Shown here piece by piece: positions 1 to 12,329 of a stretch of 64,000 nucleotides of DNA; position 1 is the first letter of the stretch, and each line of letters starts with the position of its first letter. A program made the translations under genes and the position numbers. The stretch is from NCBI RefSeq assembly GCF_029784155.1, contig NC_073692.1, positions 272,863,827 through 272,927,826 on the forward strand, written 5' to 3'. This stretch comes from Uranotaenia lowii. Taxonomy: Eukaryota > Arthropoda > Insecta > Diptera > Culicidae. The notes beneath the pieces were generated by a model that saw only the letters and a program-made list of their open reading frames with translations, was not told the origin of the DNA and made no database searches.

Positions 1-360
1 TTCCCGGAGTCGAATTCTCCTCACAGTACTATGGACAGCACCGAACTTTCTGGCCAAATCACGGTCCGACAGATTGGAATGCCTCTAAATCGTCTTCAAA
101 ATCTTACCACGCAGTTTTTGGTCGACAGGTCGACTCCGACGATTGCCTTGAGGCTTCCGAATCGTCGTTAATGTTTCCTTATACCGTTTGATGACGCGCC
201 ATACGGTATCTCTGGCCAATTTCAGCTGATTAGCTAGCTTAGATGTAGACCACAATGGATTTTCCAAAAAACTGTGCAAAATTTTGTCCCTTCCATGTTG
301 ATTGTTTGCAAAGAACAGTCGATTTGCGGAATGTCGAAAATACATACGTAAAGCTGACAA
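1..360 (-). pseudogene. Tc1/mariner transposase, N-terminal fragment
   Basis: The minus strand reads a helix-turn-helix DNA-binding region typical of Tc1/mariner transposases (WSTSKLANQLKLARDTVWR, then VIKRYKETLTTIRKP). After KILKTI the frame meets a TAG near 85-87, then resumes with SNLSDRDLARKFGAVHSTVRR, a second helix-turn-helix, up to the window edge. The in-frame stop and the absence of visible termini make this a dead copy. The catalytic DDE/D domain would lie to the left, outside the window. The paired helix-turn-helix pattern resembles the ITmD37E/mariner-like group seen again near 20.1 and 17.0 kb, although the sequence differs. Confidence 0.75.
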
Positions 361-594
361 AACACGCGGGTGCTAAAAACTTCCAAATCCGTTCACCAGG
401 AGCGTCACAATATGAGCAACAGTTTGTTCCAATTCTAAATGAAGAAATATTATTTCCCTGTCTATTTCCTGTTCTTTTCAAAAAGTGTTGATATAGACTT
501 AAGCTCACAATTGAAAACATAAAAAAACGAATTTGACTCATTAAAGCCAAAAGCACAGCTAAAAGTATGAGCGGTTTCAAATAAAGGAATTACA

Positions 595-890
595 AAATAA
601 AAACAACTGAATCAAAGCAATCGAAAGATTCCTTCTAATTCAACCACGGTAAATGGAAAGTTCATACATCGGTATTTCGATAGCAACTTACTACCTTCTT
701 CAGTGAGCGTTTTCGATTGATATTAATCGAAAACGCTCACTGAAGAAGGTAGTAAGTTGCTATCGAAATACCGGTATATGAACTTTTCATTTACCGTGGT
801 TGAATTAAGAGGAATCTTTCGATTGCTTTGATTCAATTGAATCATTCAACCAAGAAGGCTCACACACAGCAGAGTGAAATAAAAACAACT
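595..890. mobile_element. hairpin (foldback) element with 14-bp flanking direct repeats
   Basis: Roughly 605-722 and 725-835 are near-perfect reverse complements, so the region folds into a hairpin with arms of about 110 bp centred near 722. The block is bracketed by an identical 14-bp direct repeat (AAATAAAAACAACT) at 595-608 and 877-890, which looks like a target-site duplication. About 40 bp of non-palindromic sequence lies between the right arm and the right repeat. There is no coding potential. The class is unknown; a snap-back MITE or a retroposed inverted dimer are both possible. Confidence 0.6.
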
Positions 891-1560
891 AGGGTAAATC
901 TTAACCACAACTTCTAGCTGATTTTCGGATTTAATCACAGGGATCAAAATTATGAGCAAACATTCAGTGAAATTGATCAAAAACAGAGTTCAGTTGATAT
1001 GTTTATTTATCTATTTTAATTTTTGATACATCAAACAGAACATCTTTATGGAAGATCTTATCCTAGGTTAGACTAGAGCATTTAGCAGACAACACTGTAT
1101 GCAGATACGTACTTATGCGGAATTTTATTCGAGAATATTAATAGGTATTTTTTAGGTTTTCGCAGCACCACGTCAAACATTGGCTTCTGGTTTAGAATTT
1201 CACCGATATAAAGTTAACTGTTCCTTGAGGTCTTGTTCGTTGATATCTGAACCGAGGCTGAAATCTTCGTTTTGCTTCTTCAAGAGTTCGAATATAGCTG
1301 CAAGTTGTTCACATTCAATTCTAGAATATAAAAATAAATGCTCTATGTATATTTTTTGTTATTTTGGACAAATATTTCGTAAGGTGTATTTCTGAATAAA
1401 TAGAATAAAAATTGACAAAACTGAAAAGCACAGTCGCAAGATTTTGTTCTTTAGATTTTATTTTTGGTTTTGTAATTAATTCACAAAGTTGGTTTTCGCG
1501 ACAGCTGTCACTAGCACAGACATCTTTATCAACGATTTTCGTGGACGTATTTTGAAGATA
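891..1560. other. AT-rich sequence without recognised gene
   Basis: Only short, unsupported ORFs occur here and no repeat boundary was seen. It may lie within an intron of, or downstream of, the minus-strand host gene at 3983-4372. Confidence 0.4.
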
Positions 1561-1567
1561 GTCTTAA

Positions 1568-2094
1568 CCCTTTAATGCATGACTTTTTTTAAATGAGAAT
1601 TGCAGTTATTGATTCAGTGGAATAATAACATTTTAATTCGAATAACACAAATCAACAGGTTTTAAGTCGTTCTTTTGAGTATTATAAAAGTTATGGCCCA
1701 TCAAAGTTGAAAAATATTTTTTTTAAATCTTAATTCATTTCAATACGAATTTGCAAATTTCTTCCAAACCTTGTCAATTGGGTGCAGGAAGGTGTTTGTG
1801 ATTGATTGAGGTTAAAAAATGTGATAGAATTTGCGAATCTGAAGAAATATCAGCAATTTTCTAAAAACTACTTTTTTCGAAAAAATAAATAAATTTGAAT
1901 TTTGCATTTTTTCCGCATACTTTGTTCGATATCTCACGGAAACATTGAAATACCGTAACAAAAATACCATGGGCTAATTCCTTTTAATCTCTAGAACATT
2001 TTTTGTCCATACACCTTTCAAAAATATCCACGCGTTTCCGAGATATTTGGGTTTAGATTAGTGTTGTTTTAAAACAACACTATGCATTAAAGGG
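1568..2094. mobile_element. piggyBac-type MITE (TTAA target)
   Basis: A 527-bp non-coding element starts CCCTTTAATGCAT and ends with its exact reverse complement ATGCATTAAAGGG. It is flanked by TTAA on both sides (1564-1567 and 2095-2098). The CCC start and the TTAA duplication are the hallmarks of the piggyBac superfamily. Including flank, the inverted match covers 20 bp at each end (1561-1580 and 2082-2101). A small perfect inverted repeat (GTGTTGTTTTAAAACAACAC, 2071-2090) sits just inside the right end. No transposase is encoded, so it is non-autonomous. Confidence 0.8.
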
Positions 2095-2098
2095 TTAA

Positions 2099-3982
2099 GA
2101 CAATCGTCAAAAAAGAAAGCATCAAGGCGGAATTGTAGAATTCTTGGTAAAATTTATGTAGTTGTAGTAGAGTTCTATACGATGGTTTGTTACAAGTTGT
2201 ATCTCATTTATAAGGTCTATCACAGCGATCCTGGATAAGACCGACTATTGAGTTCTTTTAACATGGATTTTGACCGCGAAGTGAATCTTTGTCCAGAAAT
2301 TTGTGAAGAAAGTTATAATTGGTCACCTCCTTGAGAACCGATAGAACAACAAAATCTACAAATAGTTATAATATTTTAATTGCCCTGAAGCAGAAATTCG
2401 TTAAAAAGTATCCGATTTGCAGAGAGCTTTTTTGTATAAAGACAATGCACTGTATGATAAAAGCATTTTGACCAAGACCAAATCCTACAAATTTACTTGG
2501 AATAGTTATGTTTCCTCTATTAGCGCGTTAGTTTACTTGATTTTTTCACTCTGTCACTCTGTAGTGAATTTTTATGTCAAAAAAAACTTTATTAAAACCC
2601 CTTGTTGATCGAGCTTTTGGGCAATGGACATAGTAATACCAATATCAGAAAATATTTAAAAAAAATTAGTTCGTTTGATAAACTTCACGTGATAAAACTG
2701 GTTACGGTTGAGCCAGATAGTAGCGAAAAGCATAGAAATTTTAATCTGTGGTGCAGTATCGTGATACAAAAAATCATTTGGCCAATCATTTGAGGCAGTG
2801 ACAGCGCGCGTTTTGCGACACTCTTATAGAAGAATTAAAAAAGAGCAAGTCGTTTTATAAAAAGTTCTTATAGTGTATAAGTGCTTTTTTGGGAATTATA
2901 AATTCACTATTTTTCGTGGTCCGTTGCGAAAAAGCTGAAAGGTTTGAGGACATTCGGAGCGAAGGTGGACAATGTTAAGTGATTTAACGAATTTTCGATC
3001 CGGTGCAGCCAAATTGGCACTTATTGGCACGATTTTAGGCACGTCACGTCGTTTACCAATTATGCCGAACGTTTAGAATTTCTCTTTTCATGCAATAGTA
3101 TTGCGGACGATAAGAAAAGAGATTTATTTTCAACTTTTTGATCGAGTGTTTGGGCAAGTAACATCCCGATCAGGAGGAAAAATCTAAATTATATCTAGAA
3201 GAGATATTTTGATACTCAATTTTTTCTATCAAAATTAGTTATAAATCAGTACTCGTAGGATGTTAAAATATCTCAAATTGTATCAAAAATTGTATTGTAT
3301 TTCTGATCGGGAAATTAATACCAATATGAGAGAATGTAAACAAGCAGCGATAATGGATAATCAAACTAATAAAACACGACCGCCCTCTTTTCCTGTGGAC
3401 CTGGAACCGAAAAACACGCTTTTTACTTTTATAGAGAAGCCCTGGGTTTATTACCCTCGAAGCGGGTTGTAAATTTTTGCGGAAGTCGTATGGTTTATAA
3501 ATACAGAGAGTTCGGGCGTTATCTAAAAACATCTGGACGTAGAATGACGGTTCATTGAGATTAGAAAAGGCAATTGATTTATTTCAAGATGTGTTCAAGG
3601 TTATTATTAACAGTTTTCATTCCCTTGGATAAAAGCTGGACTGACAATTTACTGAAGTTACACATTTTTGGTAATTCCATGTTATTGAATTTGACGAAGA
3701 AACTCGAAACAGTTATAAAAGATTTAGTGAGCAGCCAAATAAACCTGTTTCTTTTTTTCAAAAGCTTTTCAAATAAAAAACCAGACAAAATTGGGTTTAA
3801 AAATGCTGCCACTGAAAAGTCGCCGATCAATTATTAAATAAATAAATGCAGATGACTTAAATAATGGTCAAATTGATGAAAACATTGATGAATTACAATT
3901 ACTTTTTTTCTTAGTCTTTTCATAAAACGTTCCTTGAATGTTTACCTTCTTTTCAAATTAGAATAATTGTAAAATAACTTAC
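2099..3982. other. probable intron or intergenic DNA with repeat-like fragments
   Basis: No recognisable coding region. Short related motifs recur, for example TTGATCGAG followed by TTTGGGCAA near 2606 and 3139, and an inverted pair TCCCGATCAG (about 3164) and CTGATCGGGA (about 3303) that could mark an old MITE. If the minus-strand host gene is real, this is its intron following the exon that ends at 3983. Confidence 0.35.
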
Positions 3983-4372
3983 TTTTTCTCTTCCTCGCGT
4001 TGTTCATTCGTAAGGGTATTTTCGAGAGACCGGATTCTTGCAGATTTAAGCTGTCCCATAGATTCAATGCGAAGACTCTCATCTTCGCTGCTTTCTTCGC
4101 ATTCGTTCTGGACCTGACCCAAAGCGAGAATTAATGAGTGAAATATGTATGACCTTGACGTCCGCACATACCTTTGAATGATCTTCCATGGGATCGTAAT
4201 TTTTCGCTGCGTCCTCAGAACGTGTAATCCAGCCTAGGTATACAGTTAAAATAACTACTGCGACAGATATTGCAATGCTGAAAATATAAAAAGCTGATAA
4301 ATTACTAAAATAAATGACTAAATTTTCCAAATTGTTCATTCTGGCTTGAAAAGAGCTTGTTTTTGCGTCCAC
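3983..4372 (-). CDS. host gene, two 5' exons: small single-pass membrane protein (possibly MXRA7-like)
   Basis: Exon 1 (4172-4372) begins with ATG at 4372 and encodes 67 residues. It has one hydrophobic helix at about residues 25-47 (SAFYIFSIAISVAVVILTVY), followed by a charged stretch. A GTATGT donor at 4171-4166 and a CAG acceptor ending at 4114 define a 58-bp phase-0 intron. Exon 2 (3983-4113) adds an acidic segment and a basic/coiled stretch (QLKSARIRSLENTLTNEQRE), then meets a GTAAGT donor at 3982-3977. Later exons are not visible and may lie outside the window. The layout of an N-terminal membrane anchor, acidic spacer and charged helix resembles matrix-remodeling-associated protein 7, but that is a loose resemblance. 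Consensus splice sites that keep the frame open are the main support for a real gene. Confidence 0.55.
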
Positions 4373-5565
<1,193 letters not shown>

Positions 5566-5887
5566 TTTCACAATATTTGCAGATGCTTCAAATTAGTTAC
5601 AGAAATTAAACTATCCTATTCTAGATTTGAAAACAGATTTCGAAATATTTTAATCAAATTCACTAGCAACTTCATTAAATCTAACACAAAATATTTACAT
5701 CTAAAGGGTTATTTTGATCGTATTGAGTTCGGCGATGAGAAAGCCTTAGCAATTCCTGGGATCGAGTAGTTCTTAGAAGAGTATAAAACGGCAGAAGAGA
5801 TAACAATTCTGGACAATCTACATTATTCTGCAAGATTTCGAAAATTAAGAGTCGTTGTAAGAAAACGCGCCTTGATGCCAGCGTCGA
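5566..5887 (-). pseudogene. LINE C (Jockey-like) 3' end, 5'-truncated
   Basis: On the minus strand this gives the C-terminal end of a Jockey-like reverse transcriptase (STLASRRVFLQRLLIFEI, then [20 protein letters not shown], ending near NPLDVNILC) plus a short 3' UTR. The copy stops abruptly at about 5887 where plus-strand LINE A begins. The junction carries a 12-bp duplication (TCGATAAGAGAG twice, about 5884-5908), which suggests an end-joining or template-switch breakpoint rather than a clean insertion. Confidence 0.7.
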
Positions 5888-6697
5888 TAAGAGAGTCGAT
5901 AAGAGAGTTTCAAGCCATTTTGATCGTCCACTCGCATCTGAATGATCAGCGAGCTCATCACAATGTTGTGTATGAGCAACCAAGCCACGAATACGGTCTT
6001 CGTAACCAAGCCACTATCTCTCTAAGCCGACCTAATTCTGAAATGACCCGGAAAGCATTCCCATACTACAGTAAACTTCTGTACAATCATCTACCAAGAG
6101 CTCTAAGAGATGAAACGAACAAAACAAAGTTCAAAAAAATGCTGAAGCGACACATCAGATTTAAGCTAGGAAGTTATTTCAATTAACGTTATATAAACTA
6201 ACGTTAAAAAATCCCGATGATTCTAAGTATTGGGCCGCAGTCAATAAGCGCTTCCTTTAAAGAAATTTATCTCGCTGGAAGCAACGCAGAAACATACCTC
6301 CCACCATTCGTCTGTTTTGATTGGCACCAGCTGTTATTAGAAGTCTCACATTTTTTTTCTTAAAACTTCTTTCGTTTCCGCTGCCACCGCCGCCACCACC
6401 AAAACCGCCCACACCATCGCCGCCACCCAACGCTTTCATCAACCACCGCCACAATTGCTCACATCGATTTACCTAACTGAAAATTCACCACCATCGCTTT
6501 ATGAGTAAATTACATTGAATTTTGAAAGTGTTTATGATGTAAAAATGTGAAGTGAAAAACAATATTGTAAAACCATTTTTAGAAAAAAATCAAAAATAAA
6601 GAATGGTGGAAGGTTTTGCGCCCACTGGAGAAGGACCTCACAGGAGGTACACTCCCGCGGGCTTTTCTCTGCTCATAGTAAAAAAAAATTATTTGAA
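5888..6697 (+). pseudogene. LINE A (CR1-group) 3' end, 5'-truncated
   Basis: The first part encodes the last ~95 residues of the LINE A ORF2 (from REFQAILIVHSHLNDQRAHH to KRHIRFKLGSYFN, stop at 6184-6186), matching the longer copies at 60544-61839 and 48760-49824. A roughly 510-bp 3' UTR follows, with a CCGCCA/CCACC-rich patch near 6376-6440, ending at about CTCATAGTAAAAAAAAA (a short A-tail). LINE B follows directly. Everything upstream of the last ~95 codons is missing. Confidence 0.75.
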
Positions 6698-7386
6698 ATT
6701 CGGAAGTTACTGCTGTTTGAACTTTTAGGACCGACTATTTCTGGGCCATGATATGTTAAGTGTGATATCTCAAGCGGCCTGTAAAATTATTAAAAAAGAC
6801 ATAAAGAACGAAAAATTTGACCAAATTACACACGATATATGTACGATGGCTACAACTAAGAATGTTGAAGATCCAATGGATTCCCTCACACGGTAGGAAT
6901 TGACGGAAACGAAAATGCGGATATCTTAGCAAAACAAGGACGAGATGGACCAATATTACTGCAAAACAAATTACGACTAGAAGACGCATACAACAGATTC
7001 AACTAGAGTCTTTGGAATCCACAAATCTATGGTACTAAAACATGGTACAACACGACAGAAAAGGAATGAAATTCTACGAATTTCAGTCGAACTTCTCCAC
7101 TAAACCCTGGTACTGGAATATCGATTTCACATTATGATTGGAATCGATATTCCAATCTGCTCGAAATGATCCAAGATTTTAATGAAGAAAAATTGAGAGA
7201 AATTCTCATTTTCCTCGAAAAAGCACGATTGAAAATCTAAGCAGTTCAGAAAGGAAGTGGAAAACAAATGGAAAAAGGAACATCCCTATTTTAACAACAT
7301 GCAACACGACTGACAAAATTTTCGTAATAGTGGTGATATAGAGTACCAAACTCTCGGCCATCAACTCAAATACATACATACATAAG
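6698..7386 (+). pseudogene. LINE B (I-like) RNase H region and 3' UTR, decayed
   Basis: In fragmented frames this reads the end of a retrotransposon RNase H domain (ICTMATTKNVKIQWIPSHVG then IDGNENADILAKQG). These are the typical closing motifs of I/R1-type LINE polyproteins. A C-terminal stretch and a 3' end with a TACATACATACA run follow. Compared with the minus-strand copy at 59346-60044 there is a one-base shift (AATGTTGAAGATC against AATGTGAAGATC) and other small indels, so the frame is lost. The fragment starts right after the LINE A tail and ends where LINE C begins. Confidence 0.65.
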
Positions 7387-8335
7387 TGTGATGCGATTTG
7401 ATGTTTACTGGGAAAACTTTTCTCAACTTACAATTATGTTTTCTCAGATGGATTTTCCGAATTGTTTTGTAAAAACAACTTGATCCCAGGAATTCCCAAT
7501 CAAAGCAACTTGAACAGCGTTTTCAGTTTCTCCTTCGCCGCGTTGAGTATGTCAGGTTTAAGCGATTCACATACATTTTCATCAAATGTGGTTCATCGCA
7601 TTGAATCGCATTCACCGCATTGAATCGTATTCACCGCATTGCATCGCATCGTATTCACTATGTCATCGGCCAAAGACGTTGGTACCATTTTTGACAAAAA
7701 GTTCAACTTTTCCCAGCATATTTCCACGACAGTAGCCAACATTTTCGCGGTTCTTGCTGCATACGACGGAACACTCAGTGTTTAGTGACTTGTATTTATA
7801 GTCTGAAATCACTGTATTGTGCTCTTGTGCGTAGCATTCTCGAATTTGGAGGGCAAATTTGGGCCTCCATATCAGGTGGTGCAATCGAAAAAAAAAAGAG
7901 AGTACATCGATGCTTCGTCAGATACGTTCTACGCCTGCTACGTTTGAACGACGCCCATAAACTTCCGAATTACGAACAACATTGCTTGCCACTAAATCTA
8001 TCGACGCTGGCATCAAGGCGCGTTTTCTTACAACGACTCTTAATTTTCGAAATCTTGCAGAATAATGTAGATTGTCCAGAATTGTTATCTCTTCTGCCGT
8101 TTTATACTCTTCTAAGAACTACTCGATCCCAGGAATTGCTAAGGCTTTCTCATCGCCGAACGCAATACGATCAAAATAACCCTTAGATGTAAATATTTTG
8201 TGTTAGATTTAATGAAGTTGCTAGTGAATTTGATTAAAATATTTCGAAATCTGTTTTCAATCTAGAATAGGAAGTTTAATTCTGTAACTAATTTGAAGCA
8301 TCTGCAAATATTGTGAATAAATATAATTAATAATA
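7387..8335 (+). pseudogene. LINE C (Jockey-like) 3' part
   Basis: Encodes in two frames the thumb and C-terminal end of a Jockey-like RT: KDVGTIFDKKFNFSQHIST, SLKSLYCALVRSILEFGGQI, then after a shift in an A-run near 7890 VRYVLRLLRLNDAHKLPNYE and the DCPELL block. The 3' UTR runs into (TA)n at about 8330. A short GCATTGAATC-type repeat lies near 7590-7650. The RT palm is absent, so the copy is 5'-truncated. Confidence 0.7.
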
Positions 8336-9788
<1,453 letters not shown>

Positions 9789-10100
9789 TGTATGTATGTA
9801 TTTGAGTTGATGGCCGAGAGTTTGGTACTCTATATCACCACTATTACGAAAATTTTGTCAGTCGTGTTGCATGTTGTTAAAATAGGGATGTTCCTTTGTT
9901 CCAATTTGTTTTCCACTTCCTTTCTGAACTGCTTAGATTTTCAATCGTGCTTTTTCGAGGAAATTGAGAATTTCTCTCAATTTTTCTTCATTAAAATCTT
10001 GGATCATTTCGAGGCAGATTGAATATCGATTCCAATCATAATGTGAAATCGATATTCCAGTACCAGGGTTTAGTGGAGAAGTTCGACTGAAATTCGTAGA
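9789..10100 (-). pseudogene. LINE B 3' end, inverted copy cut by the assembly gap
   Basis: Reverse complement of the end of 6698-7386 (the TACATA run, then the NEEKLREILNFLEKARLKI coding remnant), interrupted at 10100 by Ns. The mirrored order C' then B' continues the palindrome centred on 8336-8830. Confidence 0.65.
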
Positions 10101-10600
10101 NNNNNNNNNNNNNNNNNNNNNNNNNNNNNNNNNNNNNNNNNNNNNNNNNNNNNNNNNNNNNNNNNNNNNNNNNNNNNNNNNNNNNNNNNNNNNNNNNNNN
10201 NNNNNNNNNNNNNNNNNNNNNNNNNNNNNNNNNNNNNNNNNNNNNNNNNNNNNNNNNNNNNNNNNNNNNNNNNNNNNNNNNNNNNNNNNNNNNNNNNNNN
10301 NNNNNNNNNNNNNNNNNNNNNNNNNNNNNNNNNNNNNNNNNNNNNNNNNNNNNNNNNNNNNNNNNNNNNNNNNNNNNNNNNNNNNNNNNNNNNNNNNNNN
10401 NNNNNNNNNNNNNNNNNNNNNNNNNNNNNNNNNNNNNNNNNNNNNNNNNNNNNNNNNNNNNNNNNNNNNNNNNNNNNNNNNNNNNNNNNNNNNNNNNNNN
10501 NNNNNNNNNNNNNNNNNNNNNNNNNNNNNNNNNNNNNNNNNNNNNNNNNNNNNNNNNNNNNNNNNNNNNNNNNNNNNNNNNNNNNNNNNNNNNNNNNNNN
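10101..10600. other. assembly gap (500 N)
   Basis: Exactly 500 Ns, a scaffold gap of conventional length, placed inside the inverted LINE B copy. True size and content are unknown. ORFs predicted across it are artefacts. Confidence 0.99.
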
Positions 10601-12075
10601 GGTGAAAACAGGCATAGCAAAGCATACCCCTTGCATTGCAAAAAGGGTTGTTTTATTTTGTAGAAAAGGTTAATGGAAAAGCTGCGTTGCCACGGCAATC
10701 CACTTAATTAGCGAGTATTTGATATTTCATTTTTTGAAACATTACATGCCTACCCAAGTATCATTTAAAGTTTTATAGCAGGCTACTAGATCATGTTTTG
10801 GTTTTATAAGGGTTTGAGGAGTCCAATAAAATTTTCGGTGTTACTTGGGTATGAAACCAATGATAAAGTGCAAGAATAAGCAAAAAAAAATTTAGATAAT
10901 TATCGATCCAATAACTTATTCCAGTAATAGATGAAAAAGCAACATCGTCAAAAGACCGCTGCAAAAATCAAAATCCAGTAGCGACAACAGATCATGTCAT
11001 AAGTCACATGAAACCGAAACCGGAGCAAAATGGAAGAAGGAAGCAGAAAAAATTACACCCAAACAGATCATTCCAAACGATGTAAGAAAATTGAAAGAGT
11101 AAACACTCAGCCCACGATATCAGTGCCAGAATCATCCTCCCTTTCGTTTTCCATGTTCCTGCAGTCTCGGGTTGAGCTTCTCCACCTCCATTTTTCGGAT
11201 CCACTTCCAGGTCTGGGGCATCTAGGAAAGAGAAAGAACGGCAAAAAAAACTCCAGTCGGGGAAGCTTTCAACCAGACAGGCCCTATTATGTTCCTTTGT
11301 TGATGATGGTGTTCTTTTTATCGATGGCTCGGCTCGGGTGAAAGTTGTTTCATCACGATATATTACCGGAAAGTGGCGAGTCGGCGGGGAAAACCAAACA
11401 GAAAAACATCCTAATGGATTTCCGCAGCCATTGCTAGCAAGAACTTGGTGGCGGCTCATTCTTGTATCATCTTTACTGGGCTTCTTTTGATATCACAGAG
11501 CAGGTTGGTTATCAATCTTAATAATTTTTAAGTCAATAGTGTGTTGGAAAACTTAAGGATTTAAAGGTGTCAGAAATTTAGATTTATGCTTAAAATCAAT
11601 TTTGAATTTTGAAATTTTGAAATAAAACTATAGTACATAAACAGAGCAATTATTATACCAAAATCTACTTGCTTAGATTATTATAGAATTTTTTGTAAGA
11701 AATTTCGTTCTAGAAGTTGTTTGTAAACCAATGAAATGTTAAAAGAAACTAATACTGAAAAATTGGGTGGATAGAAACACAACTAGGAACATTGTTATGA
11801 TCCAACTATCAAGAAACTTAAAAAATATTTTTTCTCCTTTCAAGAACAAGCCATTCCTTGATTCATTGCGCAAAAGCAAATATAAATTCATATTACTTTT
11901 TATTGTTCGAATAAACTTTGAAGCATGAATAATTGCCAAAAAACGTGTAAAGTTGGGTTGTTTTTGGGCGGATACATTAAATTTATAATCTTTGGTTTAT
12001 CGGAAAATTTACTTTTAAGATGATCCTAGAAGACTAAAAAGGGGTTTTCGCATTATCTCTAAACACGATTTGATG
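10601..12075. other. no recognised gene
   Basis: Unique-looking DNA. An open frame on the minus strand (11004-11459, 151 codons) and an overlapping one on the plus strand (11030-11341) show no domain I recognise. About 10754-10850 is bounded by an inverted pair TACCCAAGTA and TACTTGGGTA, possibly a tiny MITE remnant. Confidence 0.35.
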
Positions 12076-12329
12076 TATTTTTTTTTGTTGGTAATAACAG
12101 GTGGTCAATCCCGATTTACAAATTGTATTCCTAGGCACGGCGAGCCATCGCGTTCCACCATCTTGCTACTCTGGGTCCATGAATACAATGGGAAGACTCA
12201 TAATATACTCCGTACATACCTCCTACTCCCTAAGCTCCACCTGGGCTGAAGACCTAGTTCCCACCTCGAACTGTTTAACGCACTATCGTTCAATATTGGA
12301 AGGTCTATTCGTGTTAGTACGCTCCAATC

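Noticed and set aside
9933..10698. Long frames across the N-gaps (also at 25474-26263 and 56921-57691)
   Set aside because: Produced by reading Ns as open codons; no real coding sequence spans the gaps.
11004..11459. 151-codon minus-strand frame as a host exon
   Set aside because: No recognisable domain, no convincing splice sites, and an overlapping open frame on the other strand; left as unassigned.
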